A stretch of 64,000 bases of DNA from Tenrec ecaudatus (GCF_050624435.1 NW_027459434.1:62001-126000), one strand, 5' to 3'. Counted from the stretch's first letter, positions 44,706-57,089 are shown. Notes: generated by a model not told the origin, from the sequence alone. Numbers and translations are program-made.

Positions 44706-45104
44706 GAGGCCAGTCCCACAGCTGAGAGAATGCTAGTGGTCATCATGTTCAGCTAGTCGTCCTTCCATGATCTGCAAATGTGAAAAAATCTTTAAAAATC
44801 TAAAATGTGAAAAACATCTCAAAGCCTGGTATGTAAGTCCTAGTATCCTAACAGTTTAACATTGAAATGCACTGAAGTTCAGTCAACTTATAAGAAAATT
44901 GGAACCTAAGTACATTTTCCCAATCAGCAAAAAGGACATGCTATTATGATACTGAATATATTGTGCTCTTTTGTCAGTATATCCTATGAGCTTAGTGTGT
45001 ATTGATGTGCGTATCCAGTATTTTTTGAGGGGAGCAGTCCATAATAATTACATGACAGTAGCTTTGTCTCAGTGGGAAAATTTTCAAGATATCTGCATAT
45101 ATTC

Positions 45105-45550
45105 TTTTTTTTAATCATTATATTACAACTCATCACAATCCATACATCAATTGTGTAAAGCACATTTGCACATTCATTTCCATTATCAATCTCAAAGCAT
45201 TTGCACTTTACCTAAGCCCCTGGCATCAGCTCCTCATTTTTGCCCCTCCCTCCCCACTACCCCCTCCCTTATGAACCCTTGATAACTTATAAATTATTAT
45301 TTTGTCATATCTTATACTGTCCAAAATGTCCCTTCACCCACTTTTCTGTTGTCAATCCCCCAGGGAGGAGGTTATATGTAGATCCTTGTAATCAGTTCGC
45401 TCTTTCCACCCCACCCTCCCTCCATCCTCCTGGTATCGCCACTCTCACCACTGGACCTGAATGGATCATCCACCTTGGATTCCTTGTTTCCATGTTCCTA
45501 TCTGTACCAGTGTACAGAGGGTATCTATATTCTGTTGTTACCTTTCACTC
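45105..45550 (-). mobile_element. L1 3' UTR, reversed
   Basis: Blocks CATCACAATCCATACATCAA, CACCCACTTTTCTGTTGTCA and CCAGGGAGGAGGTTATATG are in order. Confidence 0.82.
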
Positions 45551-46130
45551 TTGCCCGGTTTCCCTTTTCAATAGCTTGTCCTATCTCATTGAAAATACAA
45601 AATACACAAGCGTGCAACTGCAGAGTGACTGGAAAGTAGGCGAGTAACATAGACACTCTATAGAAAATTTCATAATTCCCCAAATAATCATCTCTATCAC
45701 CAGGTAACACGTCAGCTCTTGATCACGTAGAATTCTCCAAGAGGATACCATGACTCCAGGGCTTTGGGTCCCTACTTTGTTAGTTCATACCAGCAGCTCT
45801 CCAATGGCTAAGGAGGGGCGACAGGGAGAAGCACAAATTCTGCAGTGTTTCCTAGTTGTCATCTTCCTTTCACCCTGTGCTTCCTGTTCTGATAAATATT
45901 CTAATTTCAATCCTCCCTCCAATGGAAGAGAGGATATGAATTTGGAATCGAGGCTTTTATTTTTGATCATTCATCTGATTTATGTGTTCTGACTGTTCTC
46001 TATTCTGAAACAGCTAGATAGAAATAAGGCTGCAGTTGGTCACAGACAAACTGTACAGAGATAAACTCATTATGCTAGAAGCATGCAGTCCTTGGGATAA
46101 CATGTAATTAGTGAGGGAGTGTGTCTAGTG

Positions 46131-46310
46131 CAGTGGTTCTCAACCTTCCTAATGCTGCAACCCTTTAATACAGTTCCTCATGTGTGCTCACCCCCCAACC
46201 AAAAAATTATTTTCATTACTGTAATTTTGCTACTGTTATGAACGGGAGAACCCTTTGAGAGGGTTGTTCAACCCCCAAAGGAGTTGCAACCCACAGGTTC
46301 AGAACAGCTG
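46131..46310. mobile_element. SPIN-like hAT miniature transposon
   Basis: 180 bp with near-inverted ends CAGTGGTTCTCAACCT and AGGTTCAGAACAGCTG, and a GCAACCC/GGGTTGC-type body. The 8-bp flanks GTCTAGTG (46123-46130) and ATCTAGTG (46311-46318) match at 7 of 8 positions, as expected for an hAT duplication. It closely resembles non-autonomous SPIN (URR1-like) elements. Confidence 0.82.
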
Positions 46311-46479
46311 ATCTAGTGGGTGAAGTGGGTTAGCTAAACCCTGATGGAAATCCTTAGAGCAAGACCCCTGTGTCTAATGCCCATGTGAAGTCTCTGTTTC
46401 CCCAGGACTGTCTTCTTCATCCTTTCACATAGTGGAATGCATGGTACCTTGCCAAGCCAGAATATACGGGATGTTTTAG

Positions 46480-46606
46480 GACACTGTGGCTGTTGAGGAG
46501 GTGGCTCTGAATTTCTCCGAGGAAGAATGGGCATTGCTGGACCTTTCTGAGAGGAAACTATAGAGACACGGGATGATGGAAACTTTTAGAAACCTGGCCT
46601 CAGTAG
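46480..46606 (+). pseudogene. KRAB-A box exon with in-frame stop
   Basis: An exon of exactly 127 bp, the standard KRAB-A exon length, bounded by TTTTAG and GTATGA. Its translation has the KRAB-A consensus: DTVAVEEVALNFSEEEWALL, then the DLSERKL segment, and METFRNLASV at the end. The KRAB-A box recruits TRIM28/KAP1 for zinc-finger repressors in the nucleus. The Tyr codon of the usual LYRDVM motif is now TAG, and a Val of that motif is Gly. I see neither a KRAB-B exon nor C2H2 fingers downstream in this window. It is therefore a relic of a KRAB-ZNF gene on the plus strand. Confidence 0.93.
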
Positions 46607-48125
46607 GTATGAATATTTTCATTAAAAACGGAAAGATGTGTGCGTGCGTGTGTATATGTATATTTGTGTATGTTTCATACTCAGTGATGCTATTGCAGTA
46701 TGTGAGCTGAGTAATGGGAATACTTTGTTATATAAACAAGTGTAGTACTTTCCTCTCAGGAGCATGATGTCATGTTTCCCCATGAATATAAGGCTCTTAG
46801 TGTTATACTGATTTCTTATATCAAGTGTGACTATGAGTCTACTAAGTTTCCTTACGTGTTATAAATGTGAGTGTTGACCTTTGGTGCAGAGAGGCTATGT
46901 GTGCATTGTGCCTTGTAAGAGCTCTGTGTTTTTTCAAGGTTAACATGATAGCTTTATCTATTTATTATCTATTTATCCATTGTGTGTCAAGCACAGTTGT
47001 ACATGTGTTACCTTATCATCCTCAAAACATTTGCTTTCTACTTGAGCCCTTGGTATCAGCTCCTCAATTTCCCCCCTCCCTGCTCACTGCCTCTCCATCA
47101 TGAACCCTTGATAATTTATAAATTATTATTTTTTCATCCTTACACTGTCCGATGTCTCCCTTCACCCACTTTTCTGTTGTCCATCCCCCAGGGAGGGGGT
47201 TTTATGTAGATCCTTGTAATGGGTCCCCCCTTTCTGCCCCACCTTCCTTTCACCCTCATGATAGCACCACTCTCACCACTGGTCCTGAAGGCATCTTCTG
47301 TCCCAGATTCCCTATGTTTCAGGTTCCTATCTGTACCAGTGTGCATCCTCTGGTCTAGCTGGATTTGTAAGAGAATTAGGTTCATGATAGTGGAGGGGAG
47401 GAGGAGCATTTAGGAAGTAGGGGAAAGTTGTATTTTCATTGTTTCTACACTGTACCCTGACTGGCTCGTCTCTTCCCTATGATCCTTCTGTAAGGGGCTG
47501 TCCAGTTGCTGACAGACGGGCTTTGGATCCCCAATCTTCACTCCCCTTCATTCACAATATGCCCGATACTGATCCCATCGACACCTTGTAATCAATCCAT
47601 AGGTTGTGTGCTTTTTCCATGTGGGCTTTCTTGCTTCTAAGCTAGATGGCCACTTGTTTACCTTCAACCCTTTAAGATCCCATATGCTATATCTTTTGGT
47701 AGCTGGGCTCCATCAGTTTTCTTCACATTTTCTTTGCACACAGTTGTCTTCAGCTATCATCTTAGGAAGGTGAGCATCGTGGAATGCCAGGTAATAGAAC
47801 AAAGTGTTCTTGCATTGAGGGAGCACTTGCATGGAGGCCCAATGTCCATCTGATACCGTAATACTAAACCTATTAATATATGCACCTAGATCTATTTCCC
47901 CACCCTAATATAAATATATTTACATATGCACATGCTTGTATTTAGACTTCTGTAAATGCTCTTTGTCTCCTAGTTCTTTCCTCTATTTCCTTTTACTTTC
48001 CTCTTGTCCCACTATCATGCTCTGTCTGTAGTTCAGTAATTTCAGGGTTTCAGTAATTCTTCTCAGTTACATTGCCTTGATCAATCCCTACCAGGCATCT
48101 TACACCCTCCTTGCCACTTATTTTG

Positions 48126-48833
48126 TGTCAGGGGAAAGGCCAGACCCTAACACATCACAGCGGGTCGGTTGGTGCAATTGTACAGTGATAATAAATAAAG
48201 ATTATAGTAAAGTCATAGGGAGCATGAGAGATAGAAGAGGGATTGAAATAATGGAGTCAGACACATTTCATAGTTGCATGTTCACCTCAGCCTCACTTGG
48301 TGGTCCACATGGGGAGAGAAATATTTATTGCTAACCAAGGCTTTTATATCATCTGGGGATGTGCAGGCCCCCTAATTACAGGTGAAGAAATCCATCACAG
48401 GAAAGTGTTGTGCTATAGGTAATATAGTAATGGGAGTGGGATGCTGTAGGGGTTCATATGCTGTTGGAAGAGGAGGGAGTAAGGGTGTGCATGTGACAAG
48501 ATGGGCGGACCCGAGATTCAGCATGGCAGCCTAACTTTGGATGTCACTGAGCAGGTTTGACCTGTTCTCTGGTTCACTGTAGAAATCATTATCAGTAAGG
48601 TGTACTGTAAACCCACCTTGCAGGGTCTAAATTGAAGCCTTTAGGGGGAAGTATCCCATTGTCCTTAACAGCAGGGATGGGCCCTATATGTGGTGGGACT
48701 AGACAGTCCTCTGACAGCTGATTGCCTTCAGGGAGGTAACTTGACAATTATTTACCATTAATTGTGAGCAGTGTCCTAAGTCTAACATATATTTGGGGGA
48801 GATGACTTGGAGAAATCTTTCTGTTTCCCACTA
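48126..48833 (-). mobile_element. Second-family LTR inserted in L1
   Basis: 708 bp, flanked by perfect TTTTG duplications (48121-48125, 48834-48838). On the minus strand it reads TAGTGGGAAACAG to CCCCTGACA and is homologous to 30301-31044. Confidence 0.82.
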
Positions 48834-49007
48834 TTTTGGATCACTTATTAATTGTTCCCTTTTCCCTGGGTTGGTTAACACCACTTTCTTTCCCCCACCT
48901 CCCCTTCTCCCATGTCATGCTCCCCGCCCCAACCATGGGTCCTGTTGCTTTCTCCTCCAGATTGTTTATCTGGCCTATATTATCTAGTTAGAAGTGCAGA
49001 TATAATA

Positions 49008-49009
49008 TG

Positions 49010-49040
<31 letters not shown>

Positions 49041-49058
49041 ACACACAAGCACACATAC
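49008..49058. repeat. (CA)n microsatellite
   Basis: About 20 CA units with a few interruptions, followed by an A-rich stretch. Confidence 0.93.
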
Positions 49059-49825
49059 ACACAAAAGAGCAAAACAAAATGACAAAAGAAAACAAAACAA
49101 CAGCAACAAGAAAAAAAGGGAAAAAAGAGAAAAGCCTGTAAAAAGTTAGAGGTCTCTATGTTGACCTTTAGGAGTGCTTTTCTGTGGAGTCTGATGGGGT
49201 GCCACGCTTTGGCCCCCGAGTCTAATTTTGGTACTCTTGGGACTTCCTTGCTCTACTTCCCTTGCTGTTCTGTTGCACAACACCCTTAGTGTTTTGCCTG
49301 GGTGTGGTGGGGTCAGATCGGATGCAATTCCCAAACTGTCTCCAGTGTTGTCCCCTATAGGGCTATAGGTCAGTGAGGGATGTCATGACTCATAGTCGGG
49401 GCAGCCATAGTGCTTCTTTTTGCATGGGCTGCTCAGAGCAGGCATATTGTCCTCAAAGCTTGGTGGGCCAGGATGTGTGCTCCACTCTCTCTTCCTCCCC
49501 CTTCATTTTCTCCCGTGTGCTCTGATCAGACATGTCCCTTTCCCTGAGCTGTAGCTTCAGTGTTGTCCTCTGAAGTAAATTCTTCTGGGGGAAGGGGCAG
49601 CTGTCCTCTTAGTTGGGATTGGGGCTGGCCCCTCTGATATTTTTGTTATAAATAGATTTTCTTCCACCAAAATTCCACAGACCTAGAGGAGCATAGGACT
49701 GGCTCAGTGTCAGGGAATTGTTGATTATCTTTTCACACTTTCCTTGTGATGTGTTTTTCTCCAAGAGCAGCATGTCAGGTACACCTTTTCGCCCTCATAT
49801 GACACTAATGTGATGGGGATCTGCC

Positions 49826-50025
49826 TTAGGCTGGGTTCTCTAGAAAAATAAAACTATAGACACTGACATATGCATAAGAGAGAGCTTTTCATCAAGAGAA
49901 CATCCCAGCCCAGTCCAACTGAAGCCCATGGGTCCAATGCTACCTAGAGCATCCATGGCTCAGTGTGTTCAAGTCCCCAAACTTCAGTTTTTGGGTGAGC
50001 ATCAATCCTATCTGTTGTCCAGCTT
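49826..50025 (-). mobile_element. ERVL-type LTR end, reversed
   Basis: GGCTGGGTTCTCTAGAAAAA and GCATAAGAGAGAGCTTTTCA resemble the reversed 3' end of ERVL LTRs. Truncated. Confidence 0.5.
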
Positions 50026-50092
50026 GATATATGTGTGTGTATCACATACATATATGTGTGTGTATCACATACATATATGTGTGTCTATATAG
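50025..50092. repeat. Tandem ATATGTGTGTGTATCACATAC repeat
   Basis: A unit of about 26 bp is present two and a half times. Confidence 0.8.
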
Positions 50093-50317
50093 TCACTCTA
50101 ATATTATATGTGCACACGAATGCCTTGGTTTAGTTTATTAATTCATCAGTATATGAGGACCTTCAACACTACAGAAAACTACAGGACTCTAAATTCATGC
50201 TTTCATCACAGAATGGGTGGAAACAAATTCCCTGTTTCAGGGTTTTAATCTGAATACATTTGTACTTCCTTTTCTGTAAGATAAATGCTATAATTTTGAT
50301 CATGCTGTATTTCTTTT

Positions 50318-50640
50318 TTTATTAAATCACTTTATTGGGTCTTGTAGAACTCTTATCATAATCCACACCTCCATCCATTGTGTCAAGCACATTAGTACAT
50401 TTGTTGGCATACTCATTCTCAAAGCATTTTCTTTCTACTTGAGCCCTTGCTGTCAGCTTCTCATTTTTATTCCCCCCTCCTCATGAACCCTTGATAATTT
50501 GTAAAGTATTATTTGTTCATCTCTTACACTGCCCTATGTCTTCCTTCACCCACTTTTCTGTTGTCTATCCCCCTGGGGAGGGAGTTATACGTAGATCATT
50601 GTGATAGGTTCCCTCTTTCTCCCCCCACCTTCCCCTTCCA
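50318..50640 (-). mobile_element. L1 3' UTR, reversed
   Basis: From CACTTTATTGGGTCTTGTAG to CCCCTGGGGAGGGAGTTATA. It is truncated at about 50640, where the duplicated block begins. Confidence 0.8.
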
Positions 50641-51595
50641 CTTCTGATTAACAATTAATAGTTAGGGAGTTAAGTACCAAGAGTTATTTCAGCGTGTTTA
50701 AATGTAGCCTACAATGTTTTAGCATTTATTAGCTATTCATGGCATATCGTGAATATTTTATGGATGTGATAATTAAATTATGATTAAAGGAATTTTTATG
50801 TCTTTTTGGAAGCCTCTTCCTTAAAAAAAAGTGAACCTGGTAGCTCTAGTTAGAACATACAGTCAATTTTTAATATCACTGGTAAAAGTGGACATTTATG
50901 GTTGTCCTTTTTCTGACGTGGGGTGATGTTTTTTCAAGTATGACTTTTTCTTTTTAGGAATGTATATTAGCATATTAACATTTTGAACTATATTTGTTTT
51001 ATGTTAGATTTGTAGAGTTATTTTTCCTTAGCATGAAAAGTCTTTGACTTTGTTTAGTAAGTTTTGTGTCTATTTAGATTATTAATTCTTTTTTACATTA
51101 ATTGGTATATATTACAGTGCTCATTTTCTTATATTAAATCAACTCTAGGATAGATTCTACTTAATTATCATGTGTAATTATTTTCATGTGTTTTCTGACT
51201 CTATTCCCAATGTTTTCAAGAACTTTTTCATGTAGATCCATTATCAATATTGCTCTACAGTTTTCTTGAAGTATCATTATCTGACCTTGTTTACAGGTTA
51301 TTACTGGTCTCATAGAAAATATTAATAAGGTTACTCTGACAATTATTGTTATGTTTCACCCAATAACGTGAACTTAGACAAAAAGAATAAAGCGTCTATT
51401 CATATTGCGTGAATACTCTCCTGTCTAGCTGCCAGAATCTTCAACTTTAATCTGTCTTACAGTTAGCCTTGAAGTTTCTCATGGAATTGAATTGTGATTC
51501 AGTTGATTGTAAACTTTCTGAACATCCTGAAACCCACTCGACTCTCATAGATCACTTGCTCTGGCTGGATCCTCTAGAGTGATAAATGATTTACA
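50640..51595 (-). repeat. Old L1 ORF2-like fragment, right copy of the duplicated block
   Basis: Homologous to 4000-5475 in the same orientation, without the 4145-4572 insertion. No open frame. Confidence 0.55.
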
Positions 51596-51795
51596 CCCCT
51601 CTTGACGGGACAAATCGTCACTCACACCTGAGACTATGGATGGGACATCCTTGAACCCAAGCCAATAAGCCCACTACTACAGTGTGTGTTGTTTGCCATC
51701 AGTCAGCATTACCTAGAAAGCTTGGAATCCAGAATTTAGGTCAAGATGACAAAATGGTTTGATCAGTCATCTCTTTTCTGGATACATCTTGCATT

Positions 51796-52150
51796 TTTAA
51801 GCATCTTCCCTCACCTTGGCTCTTACCATGACCCCTTGCCATTCCATGACTGTAAGCTGCAGTCTTTCCCAAAGGCTTTAAAATCGGACATCTGTAAACA
51901 CAAGAGCTTAAGAGAGTAGCAAATAAGGATTCCCCTGGCTTGTTTTCTTGTTTAGAATATCTCTATCTTGGCCAAGGTACCTCTAGGATGTGCTATTGGT
52001 GTCGCTCTGTCTCTTGTTGTCCACCTGTACAAAAACTTTCTCTAGTTACTACACTATTGTGCATAAATGGGCTACCCAACCATAGGGATTTCTTCACACA
52101 ATAGATATTGTAAAGAATACCCAGGATGCAAGGGGATTGGAGTAGGTTTT
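51796..52150. repeat. Right copy of the segment at 11.65-12.13 kb
   Basis: Shared blocks are in the same order and orientation. It lies close behind 50.64-51.60 kb, whereas the left pair is separated by about 6 kb of inserted elements. Confidence 0.5.
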
Positions 52151-52960
52151 ACTTAATGAGAAGCTCAGCCTGAGTTGGAGTGGCAGATATGAGCGTGATT
52201 CAGCTTGATCACTTTCACCAGATATGTCAAGGGTTTTGGTCTGAGGTTCCGTTATGGGCTTTTAAAGAACATTCTTCATAAAATATTCCGTTCTTCAGTT
52301 AGATTGCTGGTGAAAAGAAGATATTTACCTTCAATGGAGCTTGAGAAATTTGAGGCCTTAAGTACTTCCACTTTGTGGATCCAAAGTTGATCATGATATT
52401 TGGGAAATTAGTAAAATTGCTCTGCAAAGATAGAGTGGACCCTTGTTTAATGCAAACCCTCAGCTTTGAGCAGGATTTTGATCCCAGGTGGTGGGGGTGG
52501 TCACTATTTAGCGCAAGAAGTACAGGCCAAGAAAGTGATATGCCTTTTTCAACATTGCCTCCTCTTCTGTTTCAGAACAAAGATTTGCCACAGAGAAATA
52601 CAGTCCAGTCTAGGGAGCTAGAAATCTGGTACTAGTGTCTTGCACATTGAAGCATGACAAGGAAGGACTTCAACTTCTGACTGGGTCGTGAACCAAATCC
52701 ATTCACCTGACTCCAAGCAGGGTGAGCATCCCTGGGGTTCCTGGGGTCAGCACTGGGCAGAGGAGTTTGAGGGGAAGCAGGAGGGATCTGAGCTTTCTGG
52801 GGTCTGAACCCAGGAAACACCAGTGTACAAGAACCCAGGCTGCCCCATTGGTCGGGGTCCGAGCAATTTGCGCATCTCCCGGAATGATAGAATTTGCTGA
52901 TAATGTAACCATGTATAATTGTATTAGAACTTAAATTGTGAGCACTCCAATTTGCAAAAG
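52150..52960. other. No gene recognised
   Basis: Moderately GC-rich around 52.7-52.9 kb, but without splice sites or family similarity I can name. Confidence 0.35.
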
Positions 52961-52961
52961 G

Positions 52962-53158
52962 CGGGTGGCATAGTGGTTACAGATTGGACTGCTAACTGCA
53001 AGGTCAGCAGTTCAGAATTACAAGTCACCCCTGAGGAGAAAAACAAGGTTTCCAATCTTGGTAAGAGTTATAGTCTCCGAAATCCACAAGGGGCCATTCC
53101 ACCTCCCTTTAAAGGGTCACTGTAACCAGAATCCACTCTGTGGCACTGAGTTGGGTTT
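52962..53158 (+). repeat. AfroSINE, full length
   Basis: This is the clearest copy. It has a tRNA-like head with GTGGCATAGTGGTTACAGA (A box) and GGTCAGCAGTTCAGAAT (B box), then GAGAAAAACAAGGTTTCCAA, GTTATAGTCTCCGAAATCC and a tail of GGGTTTAAGGTTT type. Confidence 0.88.
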
Positions 53159-53159
53159 A

Positions 53160-53745
53160 AGGTTTGCATTGCTGATGACAGTGACAACTCTGTCCATTTG
53201 CTGCCTCCCCAGTTTGATTAAGCCTCCATTGAATTCCTTTTGATAATTAGCCAAGAATGTAGATCATCTTACCCTTGCGGAAAATGCCTTACAAAATAGA
53301 TTGCCTGCACTCCTCTCCATCCATCCCCCTCCAAGGGCCTGCCTAGATGTATCCTTGATGGAGCTCACCTAAGCGAGGACAGCACAGGGGCCATTGTTAT
53401 GAGTCTGGCCTTGATTGCCTCAGTTTGAAGGCCCTGGACCAATCTTTTAAGTCTTTCTATCTAATAATGTGCATGTCCCAATTATGGTCCCATTCCTGCT
53501 GCTGCAGTCCCACCTGTATCTGATGTATTGCTTTGCCACCAATCATGATCTGTGACATGGCCTTTTGTTCTGTGTCCTATTTATCTAGGGTCTCGACTCT
53601 GAATCCTCAGTTGCATTTGAACTGCTAATGGCCTCCCTTATCCATATGATGTGTGTGCGTATCTTTTGTTGTCTCTTAAAGTTCAATAAATGCTCTCCTC
53701 AAATTATGTTTGACAAAGAAGTCACTTTTCCACCCTAACACACAA
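53160..53745 (+). repeat. LTR-like repeat, copy 2
   Basis: Related to 37.40-37.86 kb. It contains AATAAA at about 53685 and ends near CCACCCTAACACA, so it is a plausible LTR. Confidence 0.5.
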
Positions 53746-54202
53746 TTTAGCATCATCAGTGCCTCAAGGTACAGTTCTCTGGGACAGCATCTTGACAGCC
53801 GTACCTGCAGGTGAGGTCAGGCCCTGCAACCCCCTGGCTTCTGTCCTAAATGTACAAAAATTACAAAGTTCTCTTAGTTCTGCGGATAAATTCTCTCTCT
53901 GCACCTTAGCCTTATACCAGACACACTTAGCTCTATGTGGGTTGGCAAATCTAGTTCCCCAGATAAGAACTCAAATGTACCCCTATTTCACCTCTAACCT
54001 CCTGCCCAAAGGCACTTAGCTCTCTTGTTCTGTGGTCTGGGAATGCCACTGCTCTGTCTCAGGCTCTTGGTTCTGCTGCCACCATGTCTCTGTTGCTGCT
54101 TCTTCCCTTCATGTCCACTCTTGTGTCACAGCTGCCTGTCTGCTGGATTGAAGAATTTCTGTGAAAGAATCTGGGATCTAAAGGCCCCTACTCCTGGTTC
54201 TT

Positions 54203-56923
54203 TTTTTTTTTTAAAGTCATTTTATTAGGGACTCATACAACTCCTAATACAATCCATACATATATCAATTGTGTAAAGCACATTTTTACATTTGTTGCCC
54301 TCATCATTCTCAAAACATTTGCTCTCCACCCAAGCCCCTGGCTTCAGGTCCTCAATTTTTCTTCTCCCTCCTCACTCCCTCCTCCCTCATGAACCCTTGA
54401 TAATTTATAAATTGTTATTTTGTCATATATTTCTGTGTCCCATTTTTCTGTTGTATGTCCCCCAGGGAGGAGGTCACATGTAGATTCTTGAAATAGGTTC
54501 CACTTTTCCAACCCAACCTCACTGTGCCCTTCAAATATCACCACTCACACCACCAGTCCTGAGGGGATTATCTGCCATGGCTTCCCTGCATTTTCAGTTC
54601 CCATCTGCACCAGTGTACATCCCCTGGTCTAGTCAGACCTGCAAGTCAGGATTCAGACCATGACAGTTGGAGGGGGGGAGGAAGCACCCAGAAACTTGAT
54701 CAAAGTTGTAATTTTCATCGTTGCTACATCACACCCTGACTGTTTCATCGCCTCCCCAAGACCCTTCTGTAAGGGAATGTCCAGTGGCCTACAAATGGGC
54801 TTTGGGTCTCCACTCCACACTCCCCCGCTGATTCACTATGGTAAGATTTTTTGTTCTGATGATGCCTGATACCTGATCCCTTGATACCTTGTGATTGCAC
54901 AGGCTGGTATGCTTCTTCCATGTGGGCTTTGTTGCTTCTGAGCTAGATGGCCGCTTTTTTACCTTCAAGCCATTAAGATCCCAGATGCTATATCTTTTGA
55001 TAGCTGAGCACCATCAACTTTCTTCACCACATTTGCTTATGCACAAATCTGTCTTCAGTGATCATATTATCGAGATGAGCGTGCAATGTAATGACTCTTC
55101 TCCATCTATCTTGATTGATAATTTGGCTTGGTAGCGTATTCTTGGGTTTGCATTGTTTTCCTTCAATTTTTTGAAAATGTTACTCCACTCTCTCTTCTTC
55201 ATAGTTTCTGCTGATAGGTCTGATCATATTCTTATTTGGGAACCTTTATATATGATTGCTTGTTTTCCCCTAGCTGCTCTCATGATTTTCTCCTTTTCCT
55301 CAAAGTTGGATAATTTAACTATTATGTGCCTTGATGACTTCTTCTTGGGATCCAGTCTTGCTGGGATTCTTTCAGCTTCCTGAATGGTTGCCTTGTTTTA
55401 ATTCACTAAGCTGGGGAAGCTTTCCTCCAAGAATTCTCTCACTACTGTTGCAGATGACTTCTTTGTTTTGTCTTCCTCCAGTAAGCCAATAATTCTAATG
55501 ATGTACCGCTTCATAGCATCAGACTTAGTTCTTAAGTTTTCTTCAGCTTCTCTGATGATCTTATTAGATTTTTGTTCTCGTTTGTTGAAGTCTGCTTGGC
55601 TGTCCTCCAAGTCACTGATGCGGGCCTCTGATTCTTCCAGTTGCTTGTCGAGGTCCATGAGTGTGCTACTGGTTTTTGTTATCTCCTCCCTAAGCTCCTG
55701 TATTTCTCTTTGATTTATGGTTTTTACCTTTTCTATCATTTCATCATTTTTCTGTATTGTTTCCCTCATATCCCCTGACTCCAAGTAACATTCTGAAAAT
55801 TTCTTTCTGTGGCAGCTCAATGTCTGCTTCCTCTATGCATGCATTATGTTCAGGACATCTTCTGGCTTTGCCTTTTGTTCCTCTCCTTTTTTTGTTGAGG
55901 TTTTTGGGGCTGATGGCTGCTTGTGTTGCGTTGTTTTAGATGAGCCAGGTGCCATTTTCCAGGGAGTCGAAGAGCACTGGCTCTCTCTGGGAGACTTTGA
56001 ACTGCCTATAGCTTATTTCACTATGGAATTAACCTACCACTTTGTCCTCCTGTGGCTTCCCTCTCGGGGGAGTGACCCAGAAGGGTTGCCTGCTTTGGTG
56101 TTGCAGAGGTTGGGCAGAGGCTCCTGCAGTAACTTTTGTTGAGGAGTGTTGGCCGAGCTGCCTTATGCCCCACAGGCACAAAGGCTGGAAGGAGTTCCCC
56201 AGTCAGAAGTTGAGCAGAGTATCCCCTGTTGGGGGCCAGCAGGGATTTTTCCAGCCTGCTAACTACACAGGGTGGAGCTCACCTAGCTGCGTGTGGCTCA
56301 GGTGTAAATGCCCTAAGCTAAGGGAGTGGTCTGGAGGTTAGCAGTAGAGTGTGAGAGACCAAGAAAGAGGAAAAGAGGAGAAAAAAAAGTTAAAAAGCAA
56401 GCCAAATGTGCCCATGAGGGGCGGGGGAGGGGGAATATAGTGAAGAGATGGATAGAAAGCAACAATGTAGCTGAGCCCTTATCCAGGCCAGAGGAGCTGC
56501 AAGGGTTTAATCCTTGTTCGGAGGTGGTAGCAGCAAGCTGTGGCTGTGTTGAGAAAAGGCTGCTGCACAGCCCTCCAAGACTGATAGGGTGACAGAGAGG
56601 AGATGCAAAGGTCTAGTGCCTGCCCCAAGGCAGGTGGTGGCAAACTGTGGCTGTGTTGAGACCAAGCAGCCCTACAGGCTCCAAATGGTCCTGGCTCTGG
56701 CAGAGACAGTGGCGGGGCAAAGGTCAAGCCCCAGCCGGCCTCCACTGAAGTAAACCAAAAGCCCCCAGCCCCTCAAAACCCCATGGGTCTGTGCCTACTT
56801 GTCTTTATGATGCTCCTCCTGCATTCCAGCAGTGTTCAGTTATCTCTAAGTAACTCTCCTAGCTTGAATTCTGTGGAGTTCCTCTGGTGTTTGTTACTCC
56901 TTCGCCATCTTGCCGCAAGTCCC
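54203..56923 (-). mobile_element. HAL1-like L1: 5' UTR, ORF1 and 3' UTR without ORF2
   Basis: The 5' end on the minus strand begins GGGGGACTTGCGGCAAGATGG, as in L1 5' UTRs. An untranslated region of about 1 kb precedes ORF1 (about 55955-55090). The sequence then passes directly into the L1 3' UTR and an A-rich end at 54203. Direct repeats CCTGGTTCTT flank it at 54193-54202 and 56924-56933. At 2.72 kb it lacks the whole endonuclease/reverse-transcriptase ORF. It must have been copied by a helper L1, unless the deletion followed insertion. Confidence 0.85.
55090..55955 (-). pseudogene. L1 ORF1p remnant
   Basis: L1 ORF1p is the RNA-binding, trimeric coiled-coil chaperone of L1 particles. From ATG at 55955 the frame begins MAPGSSKTTQHKQ with a basic, Lys-rich N-terminus. 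It continues through a long heptad-rich coiled coil (EIQELREEITK, LMDLDKQLEESEARI, QADFNKREQKSNKI). The RRM and C-terminal region follow (DPKKKSSRHIIVKLSNFEE, AARGKQAIIYKG, IRIRSDLSAETMKKREW). Stops occur near 55833 (TAG) and 55397 (TAA). The C-terminal domain is cut off at about 55090, where the 3' UTR begins. Length is about 285 codons, against about 340 for a full ORF1p. Confidence 0.85.
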
Positions 56924-57089
56924 CCTGGTTCTTCTTTTTTGTTGGTAGTGAGATCCCAATTTCTGTCTCTGAAATAACTCAATTAGTTGTAACATGAATT
57001 CCAAAGTAACTAATCTGTAGGTTAGGTTTCAGACAGTTTATTTACATAACCACAAGGCACAACGGTACCAATGTATTGTTGGCCAAGCT

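Larger units (their letters stand above)
46955..49480 (-). mobile_element. Long L1 3' UTR copy, reversed, split by an LTR
   Basis: Same extended order as 5884-8350, from GTCAAGCACAGTTGTACATG at left to the CCAGATTGTTTATCTGGCCT and GTTTTGCCTGGGTGTGGTGG blocks at right. Interrupted at 48126-48833. Confidence 0.78.

Noticed and set aside
18139-49058. Simple repeats as possible CRISPR-like arrays
   Set aside because: They are mono-, di- and tetranucleotide microsatellites without spacers, in a mammalian genome.
55468-55713. 81-codon plus-strand frame with hydrophobic stretches
   Set aside because: Antisense of the L1 ORF1 coiled coil.
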